From Pelagerythrobacter marensis (lineage in GTDB: Bacteria; Pseudomonadota; Alphaproteobacteria; Sphingomonadales; Sphingomonadaceae), in assembly GCF_036700095.1 (NCBI RefSeq), contig NZ_CP144918.1, forward strand, positions 125,001 to 189,000: a stretch of 64,000 bases of DNA, read 5' to 3'. Position 1 is the stretch's first letter; every line of letters starts with the position of its first letter. The position numbers and the translations under genes were made by a program. The notes under the pieces were generated by a model. The model was not told the origin of the DNA and ran no database searches. It worked only from the letters and a program-made list of their open reading frames with translations. Positions 9,148 to 18,621 of this stretch are shown here, in pieces.

Positions 9148-9645
9148 CTATTCGAACGCCTCGCCCACCATCAACTGGCCGGTGGTCCGTTCGCCCTCGT
9201 CCGATGCGGTGAAGCTGAAAGGGGAATCGTCGGGCGCCTTGCCGCCGATCATGCGCATGGTGTCGGTCGTCATGTCGAGCGTGATGTCGACACCCGCGCG
9301 CTCGGCCTGCGTGCGATAGAACGCGACCAGCTCCTCGGGCCCGGCATCCGTTTCCATCGTCACCAGCGCGCCTTTCGATCCGGCTTCCTCGAACACCGTG
9401 TTGGTCGTCACGGTCGCGCCGGGATAGATCGTGAAGCCGTGCGGCAGGTCGACCGGGACATCCGGTCCCGAACGCATGACGGCGGTGCCATCGGCCGTTT
9501 CCATCCGCGCGGTGACCCCATCGCCGCCGCTTTCGACGGCATAAGTCCCCGACTCGCCCCGGCCATCGCCGATCTCGCCGGAGGTTTCGCCGCCACATGC
9601 GGCCAGCAGCAGCACGAGCGCCGGCCCGATCGTCGATTGCTTCAT
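9148..9645 (-). CDS. Predicted lipoprotein of unknown function
   Basis: A 165-residue secreted lipoprotein: a short hydrophobic signal ends in LLLAAC with the lipidated cysteine at residue 17, followed by a Gly/Ser/Glu-rich linker. The mature part has LPHGFTIYPGATVTTNTVF and a segment GALVTMETDAGPEELVAFYRTQAERAG, resembling proteins with a periplasmic alpha/beta domain of unknown function. The ATG at 9645 has GAGGAGAG upstream; the longer frame lacks a signal. It is encoded 53 bases after holC on the same strand. No function can be assigned. Confidence 0.75.
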   Translation of the reverse strand: MKQSTIGPALVLLLAACGGETSGEIGDGRGESGTYAVESGGDGVTARMETADGTAVMRSGPDVPVDLPHGFTIYPGATVTTNTVFEEAGSKGALVTMETDAGPEELVAFYRTQAERAGVDITLDMTTDTMRMIGGKAPDDSPFSFTASDEGERTTGQLMVGEAFE

Positions 9646-9698
9646 CCGGTCTCTCCTCAGCCCGTCGCGTCGCCAGCCTAGATCGGTTCGGGCAAAGT

Positions 9699-10142
9699 TC
9701 AACGCTTGCGGACCCATTTGCCCGCCTCAAGCTCGTGGAACTCGCGCGCGACATCCTCGCGCCCGTCGAAGCGGCGCCAGACATCGCGCGCGGCGGCGCG
9801 GCCGTCTTCGTCGAAGAACAGCAGGGCGCGGTCGAACCCTTCGGCCTCCTCGCGCCATTTCCCGTCGGCCAGGGCCACCACCCGCGCGCCGTTTTCCGCA
9901 GCGCAGGCGTGCGACAACAGCACCGGCTGGTGCGCGGCATACGGGCGGTCCGCGCGGCCGTTGGCGAGGAATTCGGCCGGCGCGTATTCCCACAGCGCGC
10001 TACCGATACGGTCGAGCAGCGCCCCGTCCTCCGCCACGACCAGCAGGCGCTGGCCTCGGCCCAGCGCGGCGCGCGCGATCAGCGGCAGGACCCGCTCGAC
10101 CGGCTGCCCCGGCGCGAGATAGAACCCGACGCGCGAGGGCAT
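9699..10142 (-). CDS. holC: DNA polymerase III chi subunit
   Basis: A 147-residue HolC. The N-terminal VGFYLAPGQPVERVLPLIARAALGRGQRLLVVA and the central LWEYAPAEFLANGRAD and HQPVLLS match the chi fold. Chi bridges the clamp loader to SSB's acidic tail, and ssb is also in this window. The gene starts 10 bases after the pepA stop on the same strand, the common pepA-holC pairing of proteobacteria. Confidence 0.92.
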   Translation of the reverse strand: MPSRVGFYLAPGQPVERVLPLIARAALGRGQRLLVVAEDGALLDRIGSALWEYAPAEFLANGRADRPYAAHQPVLLSHACAAENGARVVALADGKWREEAEGFDRALLFFDEDGRAAARDVWRRFDGREDVAREFHELEAGKWVRKR

Positions 10143-10152
10143 CCCGCCAGCC

Positions 10153-11610
10153 TCAGCCTTCGAGCGTGTTGCGCACGAATCGGTCGATCAGCCGGGCGCC
10201 ATAGCCGGTTGCGCCCTTGTCCCAGGTGGCGCCGGGCTTGTCCGCCCAGACCATCCCGGCGACATCGCAATGGGCCCAGGCCACGCCCTTGTCGATAAAG
10301 CGCTGGAGAAACTGCGCCGCGGTGATCGACCCGGCAGGCCGCGGCCCGACGTTCTTCATATCGGCGATCTGGCTGTCGATCAGCTTGTCGTATGCCGGAT
10401 CGAGCGGCATGCGCCACAGCTTGTCGCCGCTGGCCCTGCCCGCGGCGAGCAAGTCTTCGGCCAGGCTGTCGTCGTTGGCGAAAACGCCCGCGTGCTCATG
10501 GCCAAGCGAGATTACCATCGCCCCGGTCAGAGTCGCGAAATCGACGATCCGCGCGGGCGAATACTCTTTCTGCGCCCAGTGCAGCGCGTCGCACAGCACC
10601 AGCCGCCCTTCGGCGTCGGTGTTGATGACTTCGATCGTCTGGCCGGACATCGACGTGAGAATATCGCCGGGCCGGATGGCGTTGCCATCGGGCATGTTCT
10701 CGACCAGGCCGACCACGCCGACGACATTGGCCTTCGCCTTGCGCCGCGCGATCGCGAGCATCCCGCCGACGACCGCGCCGGCGCCGCCCATGTCCCACTT
10801 CATGTCTTCCATGCCCGCGCCGGGTTTCAGCGAAATGCCCCCGGTGTCGAAGGTGACGCCCTTGCCCACGAAGACCGTGGGCGCCTCGTCGCCGCCTCCG
10901 TTCCAGCGGATCGCGAGCAGGCGCGACGGCTGGGCCGAACCCTGCCCGACGCCGAGCAGCGCGCCCATGCCGAGGCGCGCCATCTCGTCCTCGTCCAGCA
11001 CCGTCAGTTCCGCACCGGTCCCGTCGAACGCCTCGCGGCATTTTTCCACGAAGCTCAGCGGATAGACCTTGTTCGGCGGCTCGGTCACCAGTTCGCGGGT
11101 GAACTCGACCCCGTCGGCCAGCGCCGCCGCGTCCGCCCAGGCGGCTTCGGCACCGTCGGGCCCCCCCACCGCCACGACGGTTTCGAGCGAGCGCTTCTGC
11201 TCGTCCTTCAGCCGGGTGCGATAGGCATCGTGCCGCCAGGCCCGCAGGCGCAGGCCGAGCAGGACCGCGGCAATCGCATCCGCAGGCAGGTTCGCAGCGG
11301 AAAAGTCGATCGTCAGCGTTGTCTCGCCCGAGGTCAGATAGCGGGCCGCAAGCGCCGCGCCGGCTTTTTCCAGATTGGCCGTGCGGTCCTCGCTATCGGC
11401 CTCGCCGGCGCCCGCGAGCGCCACCCGCACGACCGCCCCGTCGCGCTCGACGAACCCCTCGAACAGTTCGCCCGGGCGGCCCTTGAACCGCGCGGACCGC
11501 GCCCCTTCGCCCAGGGTCGCCTCGATCCCCTCGGGCAGCGCGTCCTTGTCGGCAACGCAGGCAACCAGCCGGGTTCCTGACGGGAGGGTGGGGGAAAATT
11601 CGAAATTCAT
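10153..11610 (-). CDS. pepA: Leucyl/cytosol aminopeptidase (M17)
   Basis: A 485-residue M17 peptidase. The N-terminal domain is less conserved. The catalytic domain has VGKGVTFDTGGISLKP, MKWDMGGA and the signature NTDAEGRL near residue 339, which supplies two-metal ligands. The enzyme removes N-terminal residues from peptides as a cytoplasmic hexamer, and in E. coli PepA also binds DNA. It is followed by holC and is divergent from lptD, whose start lies 114 bases away. Identification is secure. Confidence 0.96.
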   Translation of the reverse strand: MNFEFSPTLPSGTRLVACVADKDALPEGIEATLGEGARSARFKGRPGELFEGFVERDGAVVRVALAGAGEADSEDRTANLEKAGAALAARYLTSGETTLTIDFSAANLPADAIAAVLLGLRLRAWRHDAYRTRLKDEQKRSLETVVAVGGPDGAEAAWADAAALADGVEFTRELVTEPPNKVYPLSFVEKCREAFDGTGAELTVLDEDEMARLGMGALLGVGQGSAQPSRLLAIRWNGGGDEAPTVFVGKGVTFDTGGISLKPGAGMEDMKWDMGGAGAVVGGMLAIARRKAKANVVGVVGLVENMPDGNAIRPGDILTSMSGQTIEVINTDAEGRLVLCDALHWAQKEYSPARIVDFATLTGAMVISLGHEHAGVFANDDSLAEDLLAAGRASGDKLWRMPLDPAYDKLIDSQIADMKNVGPRPAGSITAAQFLQRFIDKGVAWAHCDVAGMVWADKPGATWDKGATGYGARLIDRFVRNTLEG

Positions 11611-11724
11611 GAAAACTCCGGGAATTTGCTTTGCGCGGCACTATGGCGCCAGGCTGCGCCGGGCCGTTGGCGGCGAAATGCGATGGCGATTGCGATTAGG
11701 CGCGACCGGTGCAATAGGCAAGCC

Positions 11725-14088
11725 ATGCTCCCCGCTTCGCCGACCGTGCCGCAAGCCGACAAATGCCGCTTGCTTCGCGCTGCATGGCTCGCGGGCGCGG
11801 CGCTGGCGGCAATGGCCATGCCCGCAGGCGTGCAGGCGCAGGGCGGGCCGCCCGCCGCGGCGGAGGATGCGAAATCCGGGACCGAGGCGACCGGCGAGAA
11901 TGCCGGGAACGAAGCCGATCTCCTGCGGACACCCTCGCCCCCTGCCGACCCGGCGGACATGCCCGCCCGCCCGGCGAGCGACGACGAGATCGCGTTCGAA
12001 ACCGACACGCTGGCTTACGATTCCACCGGCGATATCGTGACCGCCACCGGCAACGTGGTTCTGCGCAGCGCCGACCGGTCCGTCCGGGCCGACCAGGTCA
12101 CCTGGAACCGCGCGACCGGGCAAATCGTGGGCAGCGGCAATGTCCGCTTCGTCGATGAAGAGGGGAACCAGCTCTACACCTCGCGGATCGAGCTGACCGA
12201 CGAGTTCGAAGCCGGCGCGATGGAAGATCTGCTACTCGCCCTTCGCGAAGGCGGGCGACTGGCGGCCGAGGCCGGCGCGCGGGGGGAGGACGGCACGGTC
12301 GTCCTGACCACCGCGGCCTATACCGCCTGCGCGGTGAGCGACGCCGAAGGCTGCCCCAGGAACCCCAGCTGGCGGGTCACGGCGGACCGGGTGGTTTACG
12401 ACCCGGCGGACAATCGCGTGCGCTTCACCGGCGCCTTTCTGGAAATCTTCGGTGCCCGGCTGCTCCCTCTTCCGGGCCTGTCGATCCGCACCGACGGCAA
12501 GGCGGTTTCGGGCTTCCTGGTTCCCGACCTGCGGGTTTCGGAATCGAACGGGGTGGAGGTCAGCGGCAGCTATTACTGGCGACTGGCGGAAAACCAGGAC
12601 CTGACGCTGGGCGCCCATGTCTTTACCGAGGCGCCGCCGATGGCATCGGCCCAGTGGCGCCATCTGATGGACAACGGCGCCTACCAGATAACGGCCTATG
12701 GGACGCACAGCAGCCGCATCTCCGACATCACCGGCGCGGCCGTTTCGGAAAGCGATCCGCGCGGGTATCTGTTCGCCAACGGCAAGTTCCAGTTCGACCC
12801 GAACTGGAGCCTGACCGGATCGATCCGCCTCGCAAGCGACCGCACGTTCCTGCGCCGGTACGATATCAGCCGCGACGACCGCCTGCGATCGACTTTCGAT
12901 CTGGAGCGGATCGACGACAGTTCGTATCTCTCCATCGCCGGGTGGGCGACGCAGACCCTGCGCATCGGCGCGCCGCAGGGCGAAGTGCCGGTGGCTCTCC
13001 CGGTCATCGACTATCGCCGCAGGCTGGCCGATCCCGTCGGCCTGGGCGGCACGCTGGAACTGCAGCTCAATTCGCTGGCGATCATGCGCGACGAAGGGCA
13101 GGACACGCAGCGCGCCTTTGCCGGGGCGCGGTGGGATCTGAAGCGCATCACCGGCCTGGGCCAGGTGGTCACCCTGACCGGAATGCTGCGCGGCGACGTC
13201 TATCACAGCGACGAGAACGCGCTGACCGAAACCGCCGTCTACCGCGGAAATCCGGGGTGGAAAACGCGGGGGATCGCGGTCGCCGCGCTCGACGTCGAAT
13301 GGCCTTTCGTCGGCGAGGCTTTCGGCGGCACGCAAGTCTTCACCCCGCGGGTGCAATTCGCGGTCAGCCCGCCGATCCGCAATCTCGCGGTTCCGAACGA
13401 GGATTCGCGGGCGATCGACCTGGAGGATTCGAATCTTTTCGCGCTCAACCGTTTCCCCGGTTACGACCGGGTCGAAGACGGCGCGCGGTTGACTTACGGG
13501 TTCGATTGGGAACTCCAGATCCCCGACTGGCGCCTTCGCACGACCGTCGGCCAGTCCTATCGCCTGGACAAGGACCCCGGCGTCTTCATCGACGGCACCG
13601 GCCTCAGCGAACGGGTATCCGATTTCGTCGGGCGCACCGAAGTGCGCTATCGCGACTTCGTCAGCTTCACGCACCGGTTCCGGCTCGACAAGGACAACCT
13701 GGCCGTGCGGCGCAACGAACTCGACGCCACTGTGGGCAGCAAGCGGACTTACGCCGAAATCGGCTATCTCAGGCTCGACCGCGACATCGCCGAGGAGATC
13801 GAGGATCTGCAGGACCGCGAAGAGCTGCGCCTGGCGACCCGCATCGCCTTCGCCCGTTACTGGTCGATCTTCGGCGCGGGGGTGTTCAACCTGACCGACC
13901 GCCAGGAAGATCCGACCTTCACCTCGGACGGGTTCGATCCGATCCGCACTCGGCTGGGCATCGCTTACGAGGACGACTGCCTCGAACTCGGCGTGACCTG
14001 GCGGCGCGACTATACCGACGCGGGCGATGCACGGCGCGGCGACACGTTCCAGTTCTATTTCGCGCTGCGCAATCTCGGCTTCCGCTAG
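11725..14088 (+). CDS. lptD: LPS-assembly protein LptD
   Basis: A 787-residue outer-membrane protein. The signal peptide runs to about residue 38 (LAAMAMPAGVQAQ). A periplasmic OstA/LptA-like jellyroll follows (about 60-190, with DTLAYDSTGDIVTATGNVVLRS), and a C-terminal beta-barrel (about 210-787) ends in an aromatic-containing strand. LptD forms the translocon that inserts lipopolysaccharide into the outer membrane. I prefer the ATG at 11,725 because it begins an ordinary signal peptide; an in-frame start at 11,626 would add a basic stretch. It heads the operon with surA, pdxA and rsmA, as in many proteobacteria. Confidence 0.95.
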   Translation: MLPASPTVPQADKCRLLRAAWLAGAALAAMAMPAGVQAQGGPPAAAEDAKSGTEATGENAGNEADLLRTPSPPADPADMPARPASDDEIAFETDTLAYDSTGDIVTATGNVVLRSADRSVRADQVTWNRATGQIVGSGNVRFVDEEGNQLYTSRIELTDEFEAGAMEDLLLALREGGRLAAEAGARGEDGTVVLTTAAYTACAVSDAEGCPRNPSWRVTADRVVYDPADNRVRFTGAFLEIFGARLLPLPGLSIRTDGKAVSGFLVPDLRVSESNGVEVSGSYYWRLAENQDLTLGAHVFTEAPPMASAQWRHLMDNGAYQITAYGTHSSRISDITGAAVSESDPRGYLFANGKFQFDPNWSLTGSIRLASDRTFLRRYDISRDDRLRSTFDLERIDDSSYLSIAGWATQTLRIGAPQGEVPVALPVIDYRRRLADPVGLGGTLELQLNSLAIMRDEGQDTQRAFAGARWDLKRITGLGQVVTLTGMLRGDVYHSDENALTETAVYRGNPGWKTRGIAVAALDVEWPFVGEAFGGTQVFTPRVQFAVSPPIRNLAVPNEDSRAIDLEDSNLFALNRFPGYDRVEDGARLTYGFDWELQIPDWRLRTTVGQSYRLDKDPGVFIDGTGLSERVSDFVGRTEVRYRDFVSFTHRFRLDKDNLAVRRNELDATVGSKRTYAEIGYLRLDRDIAEEIEDLQDREELRLATRIAFARYWSIFGAGVFNLTDRQEDPTFTSDGFDPIRTRLGIAYEDDCLELGVTWRRDYTDAGDARRGDTFQFYFALRNLGFR

Positions 14089-14243
14089 GGCCGGATCGGG
14101 CACCGGCCTATCGCGGTTGCCATCGCGATTGGCAGTGCGGCGCAAGTGCGCTATCCGCCCGGTCACTCAGCTTCGGTTAAGTCGACGTCGACGATAAGCC
14201 GGGCCAAATGCGGGCGCCAGTTGCGCCGTAACGGGATTTGCAC

Positions 14244-15575
14244 GTGATCGAATACAGGTTTTCCAAGCTGCTTGCCGGACTGGCCGCGATGAGCCTTGCG
14301 AGCGCGCCGGTCGCGCTTCAGGCGCAGTCGGCCGTGGCGTCCAATCCGCTCGACATTCCCGACGACGTGTCGCTGCTGGGGCAGAGCGATCCGAACGTGC
14401 GCACCGCGACGGCCGTGGTCAACGGGTCGGTCATCACCCGGACCGACATCGAGCAGCGGCTGGCGCTGCTGCTGTCGTCCGCCAACCTCCCGCCCGAGCA
14501 GATGCAGGCGGCCCGCATGCGGATTTTCCGCAACCTGATCGACGAGACCCTGCAGATCCAGGCCGCCGAAGCGCAGGAAATGCCCGTCAGCGATCAGGAA
14601 GTCGACGCGCAATATGCCGAGATCGCCCGCCGCAACGGGCGGGACATCGCTGCCATGGACAAGGCGCTGATCGCGATGGGATCTTCCCCCGCGTCGCTCA
14701 AGCGCCAGATCCGCGCGGAGATTGCCTGGCAGCGCCTGCTGAGCCGCAACGTCGCCCCGTTCGTCAATGTTTCGGCCGAAGAGGTGAAGGAAGTTCTCGC
14801 AAGGCTGGAGGCCGACCGGGGCAAGGAGGAATACCGCCTGGGCGAAATATTCCTTGCCGCCACCCCGGCAAACCGCGCCGCGGTGCAGGAAAATGCGCGG
14901 CAGATCGTCGAACAGCTGCGCCGCGGCGCCGACTTTTCGGTCTATGCGCGGCAGTTTTCCGAAGCGACCACGGCCGCCAACGGGGGCGATCTCGGTTTCG
15001 TCCGGCTCGAGACTCTGCCCGCCGAAATGGCCGCCGTCGCGCGCGAAATGCAGCCGGGGCAACTGGTCGGGCCGTTCGAAATTCCCGGCGGCTTCGAAAT
15101 CCTCTATCTGATCGACAAGCGGCAGATCGGCATGGCCGATCCGCGCAATGCGATCCTCAGCCTCAAGCAGATTTCGATCAGCTTCCCCCCCGACATCACC
15201 GAAGCGCAGGCAAGTGCCCGGGTCGAGCAGTTCGCCGCCGCGATCCAGAGTATGCGGGGCTGCGGCGATGCCGAGCGTGTCGCCGCGGAAATCGACGCCG
15301 AGGTGGTAACCAACAACGGTATGCGCGTGGCCCAGTTGCCCGAACAGCTTCAGCCGGCCATCCTGGAATTGCAGGTCGGCCAGGCGACGCCGCCGTTCGG
15401 GTCGATCGAGGACGGCGTGCGCGTTCTCCTGATGTGCGGGCGCGACGATCCGCAGGGCGATAGCGGGCCCACGTTCGACCGGGTCATGTCCCAGATCGAA
15501 GACGACCGGATCGCCAAGCGCGCGCAGAGCTATCTGCGCGATCTGCGCAACGACGCCTACATCGAGTACAATTGA
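14244..15575 (+). CDS. surA: Periplasmic chaperone/peptidyl-prolyl isomerase SurA
   Basis: A SurA-like protein of about 443 residues. It has a signal peptide (about 1-28), a SurA N-terminal domain (AVVNGSVITRTDIEQRLALL and the NLIDETLQIQAA region) and one parvulin domain (about 190-295, with GEIFLAA, SEATTAANGGDLGFV and GPFEIPGGFEIL). A C-terminal part carries two cysteines. It chaperones outer-membrane proteins such as LptD, encoded just upstream. GTG at 14,244 is preferred (GGGA 7 bases upstream); a TTG at 14,238 is an alternative that only adds two residues. The stop overlaps the pdxA start. Confidence 0.92.
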   Translation: MIEYRFSKLLAGLAAMSLASAPVALQAQSAVASNPLDIPDDVSLLGQSDPNVRTATAVVNGSVITRTDIEQRLALLLSSANLPPEQMQAARMRIFRNLIDETLQIQAAEAQEMPVSDQEVDAQYAEIARRNGRDIAAMDKALIAMGSSPASLKRQIRAEIAWQRLLSRNVAPFVNVSAEEVKEVLARLEADRGKEEYRLGEIFLAATPANRAAVQENARQIVEQLRRGADFSVYARQFSEATTAANGGDLGFVRLETLPAEMAAVAREMQPGQLVGPFEIPGGFEILYLIDKRQIGMADPRNAILSLKQISISFPPDITEAQASARVEQFAAAIQSMRGCGDAERVAAEIDAEVVTNNGMRVAQLPEQLQPAILELQVGQATPPFGSIEDGVRVLLMCGRDDPQGDSGPTFDRVMSQIEDDRIAKRAQSYLRDLRNDAYIEYN

Positions 15576-16597
15576 CTCGCGCGCGTCCCGGTCCGCTGGC
15601 CATTTCGCTGGGCGATCCGGCAGGGATCGGGCCCGAGTTGATTGCCGAGGCATGGGCGCGGCGCGAGAGTGAGGGCCTGCCGTCCTTCGCGGCTCTCGGC
15701 GGGGCCGAGATACTGCAAGCGGCGGCGCGCACGCGTGGGATTGATCTTCCGCTGAAGGTGGTCGCGAACCTGCTCGCGGCCAGCGAGGTTTTTGCCGACG
15801 CCCTCCCCGTCATCGGCACCGACGACGGCCCCTGGTCGCCGGGCGCGCCTTCGCGCGAAGGCGCCGAACTGGCGCTGGGCTCGCTCGCGGCGGCCACCCG
15901 TCTCACGGTCGAGCGCGAGGCGGCGGCGCTGGTTACCGGTCCTATCGCCAAGGCCCGGCTGGCCGAAGTCGGCTTCGATCATCCCGGGCAGACCGAATAC
16001 GTCGCCGCCGCTTGCGGGATCCCACCCGCAGACGCGGTGATGATGCTCGCCGGGCCGCGGCTGCGCGCAGTGCCTTTGACTGTCCATGTCGCACTGGCCG
16101 AGGTTCCGGCCCTGTTGACGTCGGACCTGATTGCACGGCGCGCGCGAATCGTCGCCGCGGCGCTTAAGCGGGATTTCGGCGTTTCGCGTCCGCGCCTCGC
16201 AGTCGCTGGGCTCAATCCCCATGCCGGCGAAGGCGGCAAGTTCGGCGACGAAGAGCAGCGCGTCATCGCCCCTGCCGTCTCCATGTTGCGCGACGAGGGG
16301 ATCGACATCGTCGGCCCCTTTCCGCCCGACGCCATGTTCACCGCCCGCGCACGGGCGCGATACGATGCCGCGCTGTGCATGTATCACGATCAGGCGCTGA
16401 TCCCTCTCAAGGCGCTCGATTTCGACGAAGGCGTCAATGTCACGCTGGGGCTTCCGATCGTCCGCACCAGTCCCGATCACGGAACGGCTTTCGACATTGC
16501 CGGCAAAGGGCTGGCCGACCCTGGCGCGATGATCGCGGCGATCCGCATGGCGGGCGATTGCGCGGCACGGCGGGCGGGCGACCGCGCATCGGGATGA
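15572..16597 (+). CDS. pdxA: 4-hydroxythreonine-4-phosphate dehydrogenase
   Basis: A 341-residue PdxA for pyridoxal 5'-phosphate synthesis. Typical motifs are [13 protein letters not shown] at the N-terminus, VTGPIAK, the metal site [21 protein letters not shown] and SPDHGTAFD near the C-terminus. It oxidises 4-phosphohydroxythreonine and needs NAD and a divalent metal. The start is a TTG overlapping the surA stop as TTGA; no other start preserves the N-terminal strand. Its stop overlaps rsmA by four bases. Confidence 0.95.
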   Translation: MTRARPGPLAISLGDPAGIGPELIAEAWARRESEGLPSFAALGGAEILQAAARTRGIDLPLKVVANLLAASEVFADALPVIGTDDGPWSPGAPSREGAELALGSLAAATRLTVEREAAALVTGPIAKARLAEVGFDHPGQTEYVAAACGIPPADAVMMLAGPRLRAVPLTVHVALAEVPALLTSDLIARRARIVAAALKRDFGVSRPRLAVAGLNPHAGEGGKFGDEEQRVIAPAVSMLRDEGIDIVGPFPPDAMFTARARARYDAALCMYHDQALIPLKALDFDEGVNVTLGLPIVRTSPDHGTAFDIAGKGLADPGAMIAAIRMAGDCAARRAGDRASG

Positions 16598-17415
16598 GCG
16601 GTGCGCTTCCGCCCTTGCGCGAAGTGATCGCGCGCCACGGTCTCAGCGCGTCGAAAGCGCTGGGGCAGAACTTCCTGTTCGACGCGCAGCTGCTCGACCG
16701 GATCGCCGCGATCCCCGGCGACCTGCGCGACCGCGCGGTGCTCGAGATCGGCCCCGGCCCCGGCGGGCTTACCCGCGCGCTGCTCAAGGCCGGCGCGCGG
16801 GTGACCGCGATCGAGATGGACCGGCGCTGCCTTCCGGCCCTCGCCGAACTGGCTCTCGCCTACCCGGACCGGTTGCGCGTGATCGAAGGCGACGCGATGA
16901 AGATCGACAACGACGCCACGATGGGCGAATCTTATGCGGTGGTCGCCAACCTGCCTTATAACGTCGGCACGGCGCTGCTGGTGCGCTGGCTGGGCAGCGC
17001 AGCCTGGCCTCCGCGGTGGCGCAGCCTGACGCTGATGTTCCAGCAGGAAGTCGCCCAGCGGATCGTCGCCCGGCCCGGCACCGGCGCCTATGGCCGCCTG
17101 GCAGTTCTGGCACAGTGGCGCAGCACCGCCCGGCTGGCGATGAAGGTCCATCGCAGCGCCTTTACACCGCCGCCAAAGGTGATGAGCGCAGTGGTTCACC
17201 TCGAACCCGCCGCGATGCCCGAAGGTGTCTCCGCGCGCACGCTGGAACGCGTGACGGAAGCCGCGTTCGGGCAGCGCCGCAAGATGCTGCGCCAGAGCCT
17301 GAAAGGCGTGCCCGGCGCGCTCGATGCCCTGGCCGCGATCGGTATCGACCCGCAGCGACGAGCGGAAACTTTGTCTGTCGACGAGTTCGTGGCGGTGGCG
17401 CGCGCCGTATCGTAG
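16594..17415 (+). CDS. rsmA: 16S rRNA dimethyladenosine transferase RsmA (KsgA)
   Basis: A 273-residue SAM-dependent methyltransferase. It has [10 protein letters not shown] at the N-terminus, motif [17 protein letters not shown], motif II with VTAIEMDRR, and the catalytic [11 protein letters not shown] of the rRNA adenine dimethylase family. It dimethylates two adenines at the 3' end of 16S rRNA during 30S assembly. The ATG at 16,594 overlaps the pdxA stop (ATGA). It is the last gene of the lptD operon; a GC-rich hairpin follows. Confidence 0.96.
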   Translation: MSGALPPLREVIARHGLSASKALGQNFLFDAQLLDRIAAIPGDLRDRAVLEIGPGPGGLTRALLKAGARVTAIEMDRRCLPALAELALAYPDRLRVIEGDAMKIDNDATMGESYAVVANLPYNVGTALLVRWLGSAAWPPRWRSLTLMFQQEVAQRIVARPGTGAYGRLAVLAQWRSTARLAMKVHRSAFTPPPKVMSAVVHLEPAAMPEGVSARTLERVTEAAFGQRRKMLRQSLKGVPGALDALAAIGIDPQRRAETLSVDEFVAVARAVS

Positions 17416-17418
17416 AGC

Positions 17419-17447
17419 CGGGGGCAGACCCGCAAGGCCCGCCCCCG
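17419..17447. terminator. Hairpin between convergent rsmA and ompA-like gene
   Basis: CGGGGGC at 17,419-17,425 pairs with GCCCCCG at 17,441-17,447. It lies in the 40-base gap between convergent genes, so it probably stops transcription from both sides. There is no T tract. Confidence 0.5.
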
Positions 17448-17455
17448 AACGCGAT

Positions 17456-18340
17456 TTACAGGCCGTCTACACTTTTGCTGACGAGGATGTTCACTGCAAC
17501 GCGGCGGTTCTGGGCCTTGCCCTCCGGGGTCGAATTGTCCGCCAGGGGATCGGCTTCGGCCATGCCGGTCGGCGTCAGCATGCGATAGGGCGCCCAGCCG
17601 CAGGCCTGCTGCAGGTGGTTGACGACGCGGCTGGCCCGCTTCTCGCTGAGCTGCTGGTTAAATTCCTGGCTGCCGGTCGAATCGGTGTAGCCGACGACCA
17701 GCATGAGGGCGTTCTCGGTCGCATCGGCCTGGGCCGCGGTCGCGCAGAGATCGGCCTTGGCCTGTTCGGACAGCACGGCCTTGCCCACGTCGAAGTGGAC
17801 ATTGGTCGTGCCCTTGATGTTATACTTGTCGATATCGCCCATGCGGCCGCGCAGCGCCTCGGTCGCCGCGGCCTGCTCGGCAAAGCCCTGGGCGGTGCCG
17901 TTGCGGATCATCGACGCGATGCGCAGATCCTTTTGCTTGAGATCGATCCTGCTGGCGATCAGCCCGCCGCCCCATTCCACGGTCTCGACCGATACCGGCA
18001 GACCGTTGAGCAGTGCATCGGCGGCGAGCCGATCCCTGTCGAGGCCCAGGAAACCGCCGCGCGCCCTGATCTCGGTGGCAGGACCGACGGCGATCGCGGT
18101 ACGGGCGCCGTCGGCCCCGGTGACCTGCAGCCTCTCGCCCTCGCGCGCGGAGATAACCCCTTCGACCTCGGGGCCTTCGGGAAGGCCGGACAGATCGGCC
18201 GGAAACGAACCATAGACCGTCGCCGCGTACTCGCCCTCCGGCACGTCCTGCGGATGCTGCGCATAAGCGCTGCCGGAAGCCGATACCGAAAGCATCGCCA
18301 GCAGGAAGAGACCCTTCGGCCTTCTGGAACTCACATTCAT
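17456..18340 (-). CDS. OmpA-family outer-membrane/peptidoglycan-binding protein
   Basis: A 294-residue secreted protein. The signal peptide ends near residue 27 (SGSAYAQ). A middle part of unknown fold is followed by a C-terminal OmpA domain (about 170-290) with TNVHFDVGKAVLSEQAK, LMLVVGYTDSTGSQEFNQQLSEKRA and NRRVAVNI, the peptidoglycan-binding motifs. No eight-stranded barrel is evident in the N-terminal half, so it may be periplasmic rather than a porin. The ATG at 18,340 has AAGGAG 7 bases upstream. The 281 bases upstream, to glcB, hold no gene I can recognise. Confidence 0.82.
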   Translation of the reverse strand: MNVSSRRPKGLFLLAMLSVSASGSAYAQHPQDVPEGEYAATVYGSFPADLSGLPEGPEVEGVISAREGERLQVTGADGARTAIAVGPATEIRARGGFLGLDRDRLAADALLNGLPVSVETVEWGGGLIASRIDLKQKDLRIASMIRNGTAQGFAEQAAATEALRGRMGDIDKYNIKGTTNVHFDVGKAVLSEQAKADLCATAAQADATENALMLVVGYTDSTGSQEFNQQLSEKRASRVVNHLQQACGWAPYRMLTPTGMAEADPLADNSTPEGKAQNRRVAVNILVSKSVDGL

Positions 18341-18621
18341 TACGCTACTCCTTGATCTGCATCGGCCGGCCCTGCGCGGCCGGCCGTCGAGACCCCCCTT
18401 GTTCTCACAGCACGTCGGAAGCGGCATATCCGCCGCGTTTCGACCATGCGGGGATCAGGGCTGTTCAGACCATCCTTTCGGGCGGATGAACGCCGCGAAC
18501 GTGTCGCGCGCGGCACGGTTGGCCCGGGCGCGTCTTGCGATGAACCGATACCGCCACCCGCGCAGCGCGGAGACGCCCGGTGCCCGGACATGGGGCGTTC
18601 GCAACGCCAACGTCGCGCAAG